From: Desulfobacterales bacterium
GTDB lineage: Bacteria; Desulfobacterota; Desulfobacteria; Desulfobacterales; C00003060
Assembly (NCBI GenBank): GCA_030668505.1
Contig: DAOUTV010000023.1
Coordinates: 1-13,001, forward strand
Direction of reading: 5' to 3'
Length of the DNA stretch: 13,001 bases
Under the pieces are notes generated by a model. That model ran no database searches and had not been told where the DNA came from. It was given only the letters and a program-made list of their open reading frames with translations. The translations under genes were made by a program, and so were the position numbers. How positions within the stretch are numbered: the first letter of the stretch is position 1; every line of letters starts with the position of its first letter. Positions 1 to 6,114 of this stretch are shown here, piece after piece.

Positions 1-17
1 AGCCAGTGCTTTGGTCT

Positions 18-93
18 CCGACGCGCCAAAGCCGCTATGGCGACGGAGCGCGAAGTCGGCTCGTAGCCATGAAGGCTACTATGGCGAAGTCGG
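18..93. repeat. Structured non-coding stretch, possible intergenic repeat
   Basis: Within the first 239 bases there is no convincing gene. Positions 18-93 are rich in short complementary pieces: CGCCA (24-28) with TGGCG (38-42), GTAGCC (63-68) with GGCTAC (74-79), and CCGAC (18-22), which can pair with GTCGG at either 55-59 or 89-93. The motif TATGGCGA followed by AGTCGGC occurs twice (36 onward and 80 onward). The frame open from the left edge to a stop at 207-209 encodes a low-complexity peptide with no recognisable domain, so it is not called as a gene. A dispersed intergenic repeat is the likeliest reading, but only a genome-wide comparison would show it. Confidence 0.25.
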
Positions 94-239
94 CGATTGC
101 GGAAAAGGGCCATTTATGGATGGAAACTAGTCAGTTTCTTGAGGATGCGGTTGGAGTCCTATCCTGGAAAGGCTTCGACTCCACCCGTAACAATGCCGAC
201 AACACATGAATATAGTCAAACAATCGTTAGTGTGTTCTA

Positions 240-737
240 TTGAAATCTCAAAAAGATTCTGAAAATTCAAGGGAAACACACAATATCTATGTATTCGAAG
301 GCGGTATGGCTATTGTTGTGTGCCCCCACTGCGGAAAAACGAAAACTGTTAATGCCACGAAGTTCAAGGGCCGTAAAGAGCCATTGAAGATAAGATGTAC
401 GTGCCGGTCGGTTATTCGCGTTTTCTTTGAATTCAGAAGGGCCTATCGAAAAGAGACCAGTCTTGCTGGCTCTTACGCTAAACTTCCGACATGCAAAGAG
501 TGGGGCAAGATGCTGGTAAAAAATGTTTCCCTGACCGGCATCGGATTCGCTACGCTCACCATGCACAACCTAACGAAAAACGACGAACTCGAAGTGAAAT
601 TCACACTTGACGTTATGAAACGCCCTGAAATTAAAAAAAGAGTTGTCGTGAAAGTAGTCAAGGATAAATACATCGGCTGCGAATTCGAGGACCGCGGTCA
701 ATTCGTTAATGAGTTGGGTTTTTATCTCATGCCGTAG
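240..737 (+). CDS. Zinc-ribbon PilZ-domain protein, putative c-di-GMP receptor
   Basis: A small cytoplasmic protein of 165 residues. Residues 28-55 form a zinc-ribbon-like knuckle, with C28/C31 in a CPHCG motif and C53/C55 in a CTC motif. A PilZ-like beta-barrel follows at about 64-155. PilZ domains bind cyclic di-GMP through an RxxxR motif and a D/NxSxxG motif. Both are visible, as R66-x3-R70 (RRAYR) and NVSLTG (95-100), so ligand binding is plausible though not shown. The longest frame starts at a TTG (240) with no Shine-Dalgarno and a stop just upstream (228-230). An ATG at 306 has AAGG four bases away and would give a 143-residue protein that keeps both domains. The longer start is listed because the strand before CPHCG looks like protein sequence, but the start is uncertain. 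The gene stands alone, so its output pathway (motility, adhesion or other) cannot be inferred. Confidence 0.8.
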   Translation: MKSQKDSENSRETHNIYVFEGGMAIVVCPHCGKTKTVNATKFKGRKEPLKIRCTCRSVIRVFFEFRRAYRKETSLAGSYAKLPTCKEWGKMLVKNVSLTGIGFATLTMHNLTKNDELEVKFTLDVMKRPEIKKRVVVKVVKDKYIGCEFEDRGQFVNELGFYLMP

Positions 738-746
738 ACCAATGCT

Positions 747-950
747 GGTACTAATACCCTAATTGAGCGATGCTCAATCAGTGGTATTGGGTATTTGTTA
801 TTAGGTATTGGTATTATTGTATTTAACATTACATTTTATATTTCTTGGCAGATAGAGATATAAGAGATGAAAATTATTCCTTAAAACCAGTACCGGATAA
901 CGAATACCAGATACCTCCTCAATTGAGTTTGACTCAATTGAGGTTGTACC
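747..950. repeat. 204-bp full-length inverted-repeat element
   Basis: The two halves are imperfect reverse complements of each other. The left arm (about 747-818) begins GGTAC, has AATTGAG at 761-767, then GGTATTGGGTATT (782-794) and GGTATTGGTATT. The right arm (about 880-950), read in reverse complement, begins GGTAC, has CTCAATTGAG twice and then GGTATCTGGTATTCGTTATC. Many arm differences are T versus C, which G-U pairs would tolerate in RNA. The left arm contains the nested hairpin ATTGAGC-GAT-GCTCAAT (762-778). The right arm contains a 12-bp perfect hairpin with a TTG loop (917-943). The roughly 60-base centre is AT-rich. The element lies between the PilZ stop and a terminator-like hairpin. 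It could be a palindromic MITE or a structured RNA; no target duplication is visible. Confidence 0.6.
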
Positions 951-966
951 TTCTTTTTTCTTGGGG

Positions 967-1005
967 AGCCCCTGGCAAATTATCAGCACTTGGGGCTTTC
1001 TTTTT
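967..1005 (+). terminator. Terminator-like hairpin with T tract
   Basis: AGCCCC (967-972) pairs with GGGGCT (992-997) across a 19-base loop and is followed by TTCTTTTT. The stem is only 6 bp but GC-rich. It would end plus-strand transcription coming from the PilZ gene through the inverted-repeat element. The rest of the gap, 1006-1122, shows nothing that I can support. Confidence 0.35.
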
Positions 1006-1122
1006 GGTGGTGGGGTCAAAAGGACTATAGCCTTGACATGGAACATTCTCGGTGAAGGCCGTTTAGCAGCATATCCTTAGAAAAACGATAATATTACTTC
1101 GGCAGTCAAATACCCTAAAATT

Positions 1123-1184
1123 GTCATTCCGGCGAACGCCGGAATCCAGATAAATACTGGATGCCGGATCAAGTCCGGCATGAC
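1123..1184. repeat. Palindromic intergenic repeat of the CCGGCG type
   Basis: Three adjacent hairpins make up this 62-bp unit: ATTCCGGCG-AA-CGCCGGAAT (1126-1145), CCAG...CTGG (1146-1160) and ATGCCGGA...TCCGGCAT (1161-1181). The outer ends GTCAT (1123-1127) and ATGAC (1180-1184) are also complementary. This pattern, GTCATTCCGGCGAA-type ends with CCAG/CTGG and a GGATGCCGG half, resembles a repetitive palindrome seen in the intergenic regions of many proteobacteria. It lies about 60 bp downstream of the ComEA-like gene, which ends at 1245 on the minus strand, where it could end transcription or stabilise the mRNA end. Confidence 0.65.
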
Positions 1185-1244
1185 GAAGTTGGTCTATTAA
1201 ATCGCCGGGTTAATAATATGAAAAAAGGGGGGCTTCAGACAAAA

Positions 1245-1547
1245 TTATTCAACAGTCATTATATCCTTATTCGCTTCCAAAGCCTTTTGACCGATACCTT
1301 TCACCTTCATGATATCTTCGGCCCGCTCAAAGGGTCCGTGTTCTGTCCTGTACTGCACAATACGCTCGGCAAATGCGGGGCCTATGAACTTAAGCTGCTG
1401 AAGCTCGTCTACTGAAGCCTTGTTAATGTTGATCTTTGCCACGTCGTCACAGCTCATTTCCATTTCCCCGGCAAGCAATCCCGGGACAACAGCAACAACC
1501 AATGCCACTGCCATAACAAGCACAAACAATTGTTTAAAATTTTTCAT
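1245..1547 (-). CDS. ComEA-like secreted helix-hairpin-helix protein
   Basis: The product is 100 residues, counted from the ATG at 1547. That ATG has a perfect AGGAGG (1555-1560) seven bases upstream and is preferred over a frame extension to 1607. Residues 1-27 are a typical Sec signal peptide (basic MKNFK, then a long hydrophobic core ending near LLAG). The mature part begins with a short acidic stretch holding one Cys. It then has the ComEA-type tandem helix-hairpin-helix domain, with ININKASVDELQQL, IGPAFAERIV and a second hairpin VKGIGQKALEANK. In this family the domain binds double-stranded DNA without sequence specificity, as in the competence receptor ComEA. Many deltaproteobacterial copies are short soluble periplasmic proteins whose role is unproven. 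No other competence gene is nearby, so DNA uptake is only one possibility. A T-rich run follows the stop on the minus strand, but no clear hairpin. Confidence 0.88.
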   Translation of the reverse strand: MKNFKQLFVLVMAVALVVAVVPGLLAGEMEMSCDDVAKININKASVDELQQLKFIGPAFAERIVQYRTEHGPFERAEDIMKVKGIGQKALEANKDIMTVE

Positions 1548-1662
1548 TAAAAAACCTCCTTCTTTGTCCAGCCCCCTTTTTTTGTCTGGATTTGAACAAC
1601 TCACCAATACTGTTCTTCGGTAAAAGTTCGCACTACCCGCCTCGTCTTTCTATGTCGACTTA

Positions 1663-1840
1663 GGGCTCGCGCAAAAATAACTTGGCAAAATTGGCGCTCA
1701 GATTTGGGTTAAATGTGGTCGATCCGATTGAGCAAAACCACAGGAATAGCAGGCTATTGCGAGGGTTTTGCGAATGACTATCGGCCAAAGATAGCCTGAA
1801 GCTGGGATGCCAAAATGGTAAGTTGTTTTTGCGCGAGCCC
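1663..1840 (+). mobile_element. Palindromic MITE, family 1, copy A (178 bp)
   Basis: The ends are GGGCTCGCGCAAAAA (1663-1677) and its exact complement TTTTTGCGCGAGCCC (1826-1840). They are flanked by the direct repeat TTA (1660-1662 and 1841-1843), which I read as a 3-bp target-site duplication. The whole element is one long imperfect palindrome. Its exact centre (1751.5) coincides with the hairpin AATAGC-AG-GCTATT, enclosed by GCAAAACC/GGTTTTGC. It has no coding capacity of its own. It sits between the ComEA-like gene and the glycosyltransferase. Copies B (3798-3889) and C (5848-6025, inverted) belong to the same family, so it was mobilised by a transposase encoded elsewhere. The remaining bases of this gap (1548-1659 and 1844-1964) contain the ComEA leader and nothing else recognised. 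Confidence 0.85.
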
Positions 1841-1964
1841 TTAACTCAAGGCTAACAAGAATAATGTTACCCATGGCACAGAACTCTGTCTTTGTCAATC
1901 AATTTAGACAAGTCATTAAAAGGTTGGAAACATCGGAGTGAAAAGAAATACCCCGACCGCCGAA

Positions 1965-3734
1965 TTATTTCGTGCTTTCGTGATTATCTTTTTGTCCCTT
2001 TAGTTTTGCAAGGGCATCTATTACCTTTGTGTCATGGGGCGCAAGCGCAAGCGCCTTGGAGAGATAAACTATAGCTGCCTGCTTATCACCTTGCAGTAAA
2101 TATAGGAAACCTGCGTTCTTGTATCCTTCGGGCAGATTCGGACTCAGGAAAATGACTTTTTTGAAATTCACCAAGGACTCCTCATATTTCCCAAGTAACG
2201 CCAGACTTTTGCCCTTGAGATTATAGGCCGGGCTGAAATCAGAGACTATGGCTAAACACTTATTTAATTCGGAAATCGCATCCCGGTAATTTTCTTTTTT
2301 GAAAAGTGGTCGAGCACCTGCTTGATAGTGAACCTTGGTTGCCTGTTGCCATCGATCCACACCAATAATTTCATTCCTATGAAAAAAGTTAGTCAAAAAG
2401 AAAAACGCCCCCAAAAGGAGCAGGGCCCAAGTGGCTACTTTGATTCTTTTTGCAACCACAAGCTCCTTTATGACAAACACAGCGTGCCCCCCAAAGAGAC
2501 ACAAATAGGGAACAGCCGGGGTCCGGTATCTTGATTGAACCAAAAATACCATGCCTGATAAGAGATAAACAAAAACAGTGCCGTACACCAAGAAAAGTCC
2601 CTTGAAATCTCTTATCGCAAGCACTATTCCCAGAAGGCCGAGGGAGGCAATAACTCCGTACCTAATAAAGGGAAAGGATAGAGAAGACTTATATTCCCCG
2701 TAGGCAGATGCGATATAGTGCATCTCATAGTCGTTGAAGAAATAAAAAAGCTTTTTGACTTCCAGCTTCATATAGGAAATCGGATCGCTGAGAATGTCGC
2801 TAAGTGCCTGCCTGACCCAGAAGCTGGACGATTCAGAGGGGGAAAGTTTTCTCCCGCTTAATCTGGCTGCCGTTTTTCGGTATATAACGTGGGCATAATC
2901 CGGTTCATCGGTGCTCTCTTCAGCAAAACCCTCGTCAGGAAGGCCGGTCCCTTCAAGCGCTGTAGCACCCTTGCCGTTTCCATGAAAAAAGACCTTGCCT
3001 GCATCTCCCGTCACAAGAATGAAGTCATGGAGCTTAACATAGTTTCTCACCGTTATTGGCATCACGATCAGCAAAGCTGCACCACAAAACAATAAGGCAG
3101 ATAACAGTCTTTTTTGAAAGGCCAAAGTCCTGTCAACGCAAAAAAGGAGCCAAAGCGCACCCAAGGGAAGGAATAATAAAAAGTTGGGTTTTGTAATGAT
3201 AGAAAGCCCTGCAAAAAGACCGGATAACAAGAGTGGAAAACAGCGCGGACCCGGAGAATCAAAATCCTCCCTCACACGCAGAAGAAAATAGACCGTCAGA
3301 AGATTAAACGATAGGACAAAGACGGTGGGCTCCAAGGTAGATTCCAAGATGATCAAATTGCCATATACTGAAAAGATCAGCGCTGCTAAAAATCCGACTT
3401 CTTTTCGAAACGTGCGGGACCCCACGACGTATAGCAACAGACAATTCAAGGCACCCACAAAAGAGTGAAGAAACTTTACAAAGGTCCAGTCAACGCCGAA
3501 TACCTTCTTCAGGAAAGTTAAGCAATAAAGGTAAAAGGGGCTTAAATCGGCCAGCCTTTCCCCGATATCTGCCCCACCGGCCAATTTCTCCGCAAAGAAA
3601 GGGTATTTGTAGAAAAGCTCGGGGGTATCTATGTAGGCGAAAAAAAAGATTCGGACCCCGATCGCCGTCAAAAAGACGATGAGATATGACTTATAATCTT
3701 GGAAGAATGCCTTGGTATGAAATAGGGTGTGCAC
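1965..3734 (-). CDS. Membrane glycosyltransferase (GT-C, family 39-like) with C-terminal TPRs
   Basis: A 589-residue polytopic inner-membrane protein. About 11-12 hydrophobic helices span residues 17-441, starting with YLIVFLTAIGVRIFFFAYI. A long hydrophilic loop lies at about 222-345, preceded by MPITVRNY (215-222). A second conserved-looking motif, SRYRTPAVPY (391-400), lies near the end of the membrane domain. This layout fits GT-C enzymes of the PMT/ArnT group, which transfer a sugar from a polyprenyl-phosphate carrier to an acceptor on the periplasmic side. Three TPR units follow at about 465-575, giving a protein-binding platform after the last membrane helix. The start is GTG at 3734 with AAGGA close upstream. 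The acceptor and the sugar are unknown. It is monocistronic, with MITE copies A and B beyond its two ends. The family call is firm; the substrate is not inferable. Confidence 0.82.
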   Translation of the reverse strand: MHTLFHTKAFFQDYKSYLIVFLTAIGVRIFFFAYIDTPELFYKYPFFAEKLAGGADIGERLADLSPFYLYCLTFLKKVFGVDWTFVKFLHSFVGALNCLLLYVVGSRTFRKEVGFLAALIFSVYGNLIILESTLEPTVFVLSFNLLTVYFLLRVREDFDSPGPRCFPLLLSGLFAGLSIITKPNFLLFLPLGALWLLFCVDRTLAFQKRLLSALLFCGAALLIVMPITVRNYVKLHDFILVTGDAGKVFFHGNGKGATALEGTGLPDEGFAEESTDEPDYAHVIYRKTAARLSGRKLSPSESSSFWVRQALSDILSDPISYMKLEVKKLFYFFNDYEMHYIASAYGEYKSSLSFPFIRYGVIASLGLLGIVLAIRDFKGLFLVYGTVFVYLLSGMVFLVQSRYRTPAVPYLCLFGGHAVFVIKELVVAKRIKVATWALLLLGAFFFLTNFFHRNEIIGVDRWQQATKVHYQAGARPLFKKENYRDAISELNKCLAIVSDFSPAYNLKGKSLALLGKYEESLVNFKKVIFLSPNLPEGYKNAGFLYLLQGDKQAAIVYLSKALALAPHDTKVIDALAKLKGQKDNHESTK

Positions 3735-3797
3735 GTTCCTTCTTATCTCCTAACACCCTGTTGCCCAAATAACCAGATTTTGATCTCAGCCTAATTA

Positions 3798-3889
3798 TGG
3801 CTTGAACAAAAAATAACTTGGGGAAATTAGCGCTCAGATATAGCCTGAAGCTGAGATGCCAAAATGGCAAGTTGTTTTTGCGTAAGCCC
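3798..3889 (+). mobile_element. Palindromic MITE, family 1, copy B, internally deleted (92 bp)
   Basis: It has the same orientation as copy A. The left 42 bases (TGGCTTGAACAAAAAATAAC onward) and the right 50 bases (ending GTTGTTTTTGCGTAAGCCC) match the outer parts of copy A, while the central 89 bases are missing. The join falls at AGAT, which occurs at both deletion edges of copy A (1700-1703 and 1789-1792), suggesting loss between short direct repeats. Flanking TTA duplications remain at 3795-3797 and 3890-3892. The terminal repeat has several mismatches, so this looks like the oldest copy. Bases 3893-4047 to its right contain nothing that I recognise. Confidence 0.75.
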
Positions 3890-4047
3890 TTAGCACAAAG
3901 CACATTTTTTGACCAGGCTATTGAACCGCCTCTTTTCCATTTTCAGATCGTAGGTCTTCATGGTTGAAAGCCAAAGCGTCTTGTGTAATAGTATTTTGTA
4001 GGAGTTTAGCCTTTTGAAAAAACCCAGATTTTACTCACTCCTGTGAA

Positions 4048-4159
4048 CAATTTTGGGATTTTCGATTCGCCTGGCTAAATTGCAAAAACTCGTGCTAACA
4101 CCCTCAAACAGTTTGCAATTCTTAACGCCAGGCTCATCCTAAATCTTTTTCCAAAATTG
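4048..4159. repeat. 112-bp long inverted repeat in the isomerase upstream region
   Basis: There are three nested sets of complementary arms: CAATTTTGG (4048-4056) with CCAAAATTG (4151-4159), GCCTGGC (4069-4075) with GCCAGGC (4127-4133), and AATTGCAAA (4078-4086) with TTTGCAATT (4112-4120). Together they form a long interrupted stem with a loop of about 25 bases. No target duplication is evident at the edges. It may be another palindromic mobile element, or a structured RNA in the leader of the isomerase gene 97 bp downstream. No convincing sigma-70 promoter was found between 4160 and 4255. Confidence 0.55.
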
Positions 4160-4255
4160 CTCAATGTCGTTCGCAAAACAGGTTTTTTTAAAGCGCTAAA
4201 TTGTTACGTATTTTCATTATGAGCTTGAAAGTCTTGACTGCGGAGGGATTGTGAA

Positions 4256-5026
4256 ATGAAAATCGGCCTTATGAATGACCCATCGGCATCCGTCTACGAT
4301 GAGATTACCTCTTTCGGAGAGGCCAATTACGATTTTTTAGACCTCACCATCGAAGGGCCTCACGCCCTGAACCCGGATCCGGAAAAAATCCTTTCACTCC
4401 TTGACCAATATAATCTGTCGGTTGTTGGGCACACCGACCCCTGCCTCCCGTATGCCTACCCGATCAAGTCGGTAAGGGAAGCCTGCTTCCATGAACTCGA
4501 ACGCTGTGCCAAGATCTTTTCTGCCATAGGAGCAACGATCATCAATATCCATCCCTGTTACTGCTGTCCGCCAGCTATGAAGGAGAATCTGGTACAACTG
4601 AATATCGAGGCCCTAAAACCGCTTAGGGAGATGGCCGCATCCTATGGGCTTACCCTTGTATTTGAAAACTTTAAGGCCCCGTTTGACTCTGTCTTGACCT
4701 ATACCCAACTCCTTCAAGAGGTTCCAGGACTCAAAATCCATCTCGATTTTGGTCACACGAATCTGGGAAGAGACGACGGGGTGACCTTTTGTACACACTT
4801 AGGCACCCACATCAAGCACGTCCATTTTTCAGACAACCGATCAACTGGGGATCATCACATGCCATTAGGGGTTGGAAGCATTGACTGGAAAAACGCAGTG
4901 TCAGCGTTGAAATCGATCGGATATGATGGAACCATCACCCTCGAGGTGTTTTGCGATGACCGCAGCGTATCATTTCAGTATTTGGAGATCAGCCGAAGGC
5001 TTGTGCTGGATCTCTGGAATAGTTAG
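4256..5026 (+). CDS. Sugar-phosphate isomerase/epimerase-like TIM-barrel protein
   Basis: A protein of 256 residues of the xylose-isomerase-like / AP-endonuclease-2 TIM-barrel superfamily, whose members isomerise or epimerise sugars or related polyols using a bound divalent metal. Candidate metal and acid-base residues appear at the expected strand ends: H59 (GHTDP), H99 (NIHP), E137 (VFENF), D164 and H167 (HLDFGH), H188/H190 and D193 (HVHFSDN), H200/H201 and E230 (TLEVF). The active site therefore looks intact. The length is typical. The ATG has GGAGG 9 bases upstream. It is followed after 12 bp by a SagB-type nitroreductase with its own AGGAG, so the two are probably co-transcribed. The true substrate cannot be told from sequence; the superfamily also includes inosose dehydratase-, tagatose epimerase- and endonuclease IV-like members. 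Confidence 0.85.
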   Translation: MKIGLMNDPSASVYDEITSFGEANYDFLDLTIEGPHALNPDPEKILSLLDQYNLSVVGHTDPCLPYAYPIKSVREACFHELERCAKIFSAIGATIINIHPCYCCPPAMKENLVQLNIEALKPLREMAASYGLTLVFENFKAPFDSVLTYTQLLQEVPGLKIHLDFGHTNLGRDDGVTFCTHLGTHIKHVHFSDNRSTGDHHMPLGVGSIDWKNAVSALKSIGYDGTITLEVFCDDRSVSFQYLEISRRLVLDLWNS

Positions 5027-5038
5027 GAGACAGCTGAA

Positions 5039-5806
5039 ATGGCCCTTTCGAGCCTGTTACAAGTTCTTAAGAAAAATAGCAGATTAACCCGGCGACAAGC
5101 GTGTCGTTTTGGGGGGATGTTAGGGCTCTTTATTTACGGCATAGTTCAATTTCGGCCTGGGCACGTCTTGGCAAAAAGCCGCAAGATCTATAAGAAGGAG
5201 GGCACCTTGAATCTACCAGCACCCATGCTTGATGGAGATGTCTCTCTGCAAAAGACTATCAAACACAGGAGAACCATAAGATCCTTTGCCAATAAGCCAC
5301 TTACGGTCGGTCAGCTTTCCCAGATTCTGTGGGCTGCCCAGGGGATTACGGAAGACAGTGGGCTAAAGAGGGCCGCCCCATCCGCAGGTGCCCTATACCC
5401 GATTGATATCTACGCTGTTCTAGGAAACAATAGCGTCCGAGAGTTATCCCAAGGGGTATACCATTATTATCCGCCCGACCATTCAATCGAAAAAATAATC
5501 GACACGGACGCAAGAGAGGATGTTGCCGTAGCCTCCCTGAGACAGATGTGGATGGCAGTCGCACCTGTGATCTTGGTGATTACGTCCGAATACAGCCGAA
5601 TCACCATCAAATACGGCGAACGAGGCAAGAGGTATGCCATGATCGAGGTCGGCCACATCGGACAAAATATCTTTTTACAATGTGAAGCCTTGGGTCTATG
5701 TGCCGGTATTGTAGGGGCCTTTTACGACACGCAAGTGGCTGGAGCAATAAAAACCAAAAAGAATCACGAGCCTCTCATTATTATGCCCGTGGGATGGAGA
5801 CTCTGA
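5039..5806 (+). CDS. SagB/ThcOx-type nitroreductase with Tat-like N-terminus
   Basis: An FMN-dependent oxidoreductase of the nitroreductase superfamily, 255 residues long. The N-terminus has a twin arginine (TRRQACR, R18-R19) followed by a short hydrophobic stretch (about 25-37). This suggests Tat export or membrane attachment of a pre-folded flavoprotein, although the motif departs from the SRRxFLK consensus. The catalytic domain has the family landmarks in order: HRRTIRSF (76-83, flavin phosphate site), AAPSAGALYP (112-121, typical of the SagB/ThcOx branch), EVGHIGQNIFLQCEALGL (203-220), and a terminal PVGW. SagB-branch enzymes oxidise azolines in thiazole/oxazole peptides when paired with a cyclodehydratase. 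No such partner is here, so the substrate is unknown and a general redox role is as likely. It lies 12 bp after the TIM-barrel gene with AGGAG nine bases before the ATG, which implies an operon. Confidence 0.86.
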   Translation: MALSSLLQVLKKNSRLTRRQACRFGGMLGLFIYGIVQFRPGHVLAKSRKIYKKEGTLNLPAPMLDGDVSLQKTIKHRRTIRSFANKPLTVGQLSQILWAAQGITEDSGLKRAAPSAGALYPIDIYAVLGNNSVRELSQGVYHYYPPDHSIEKIIDTDAREDVAVASLRQMWMAVAPVILVITSEYSRITIKYGERGKRYAMIEVGHIGQNIFLQCEALGLCAGIVGAFYDTQVAGAIKTKKNHEPLIIMPVGWRL

Positions 5807-5847
5807 TTTGAATGCCGAACGCTTTTGTGGTACAGATGTAAACCTAA

Positions 5848-6025
5848 GGGCTCGCGCAAAAATAACTTCACATTTTGGCATCTCAGCTTCAGGCCATCTT
5901 TGACCGATACTCATTCGCAAAATCCGCGAAATAGCTGGCTATTCCTGTGGTTTTGCTCAATCGGATCGGCCAAAACTAACCCAAATCTGAGCGCCAATTC
6001 TGCTAAGTTATTCTTGCGCAAGTCC
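5848..6025 (-). mobile_element. Palindromic MITE, family 1, copy C (178 bp, inverted)
   Basis: Reverse-complemented, this matches copy A along its full length, and both are exactly 178 bp. The ends are GGGCTCGCGCAAAAA (5848-5862) and TTCTTGCGCAAGTCC (6011-6025). Direct repeats TAA flank it (5845-5847 and 6026-6028), which is TTA when read in the orientation of copy A, so target and duplication agree in all three copies. The central hairpin is ATAGCTGGCTAT, close to AATAGC-AG-GCTATT of copy A. It lies between the nitroreductase and dapB and fills most of that 308-bp gap. Bases 6029-6114 carry the dapB leader, and no clear promoter hexamers were found. Confidence 0.85.
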
Positions 6026-6114
6026 TAAGTTGATTCGCTTCGTTCACAATTGGAGTGATGGAGTACTGGTGCCAGAAGCGGATCTTCGACATCCCATATG
6101 AAAGGAGATGCATC

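Noticed and set aside
3..209. Possible C-terminal part of a gene entering from the left edge
   Set aside because: The frame is open, but the peptide is repetitive and domain-free and overlaps self-complementary DNA. I cannot support coding.
845..1030. 61-codon open frame in the gap after the PilZ gene
   Set aside because: It lies within the 204-bp inverted repeat and the terminator hairpin, has no ribosome site and no domain.
747..1190. CRISPR array or riboswitch in the repeat-rich gap
   Set aside because: The repeats are inverted, not regularly spaced direct repeats with unique spacers. I found no conserved c-di-GMP riboswitch core despite the nearby PilZ gene.
1548..1607. N-terminal extension of the ComEA-like protein
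   Set aside because: It would bury the signal peptide behind 20 hydrophilic residues. The internal ATG has a perfect AGGAGG site.
1567..1625. tRNA-like TTCAAATCC on the minus strand upstream of the ComEA-like gene
   Set aside because: The bases around the apparent T-loop do not pair, and no anticodon arm or acceptor stem can be drawn.
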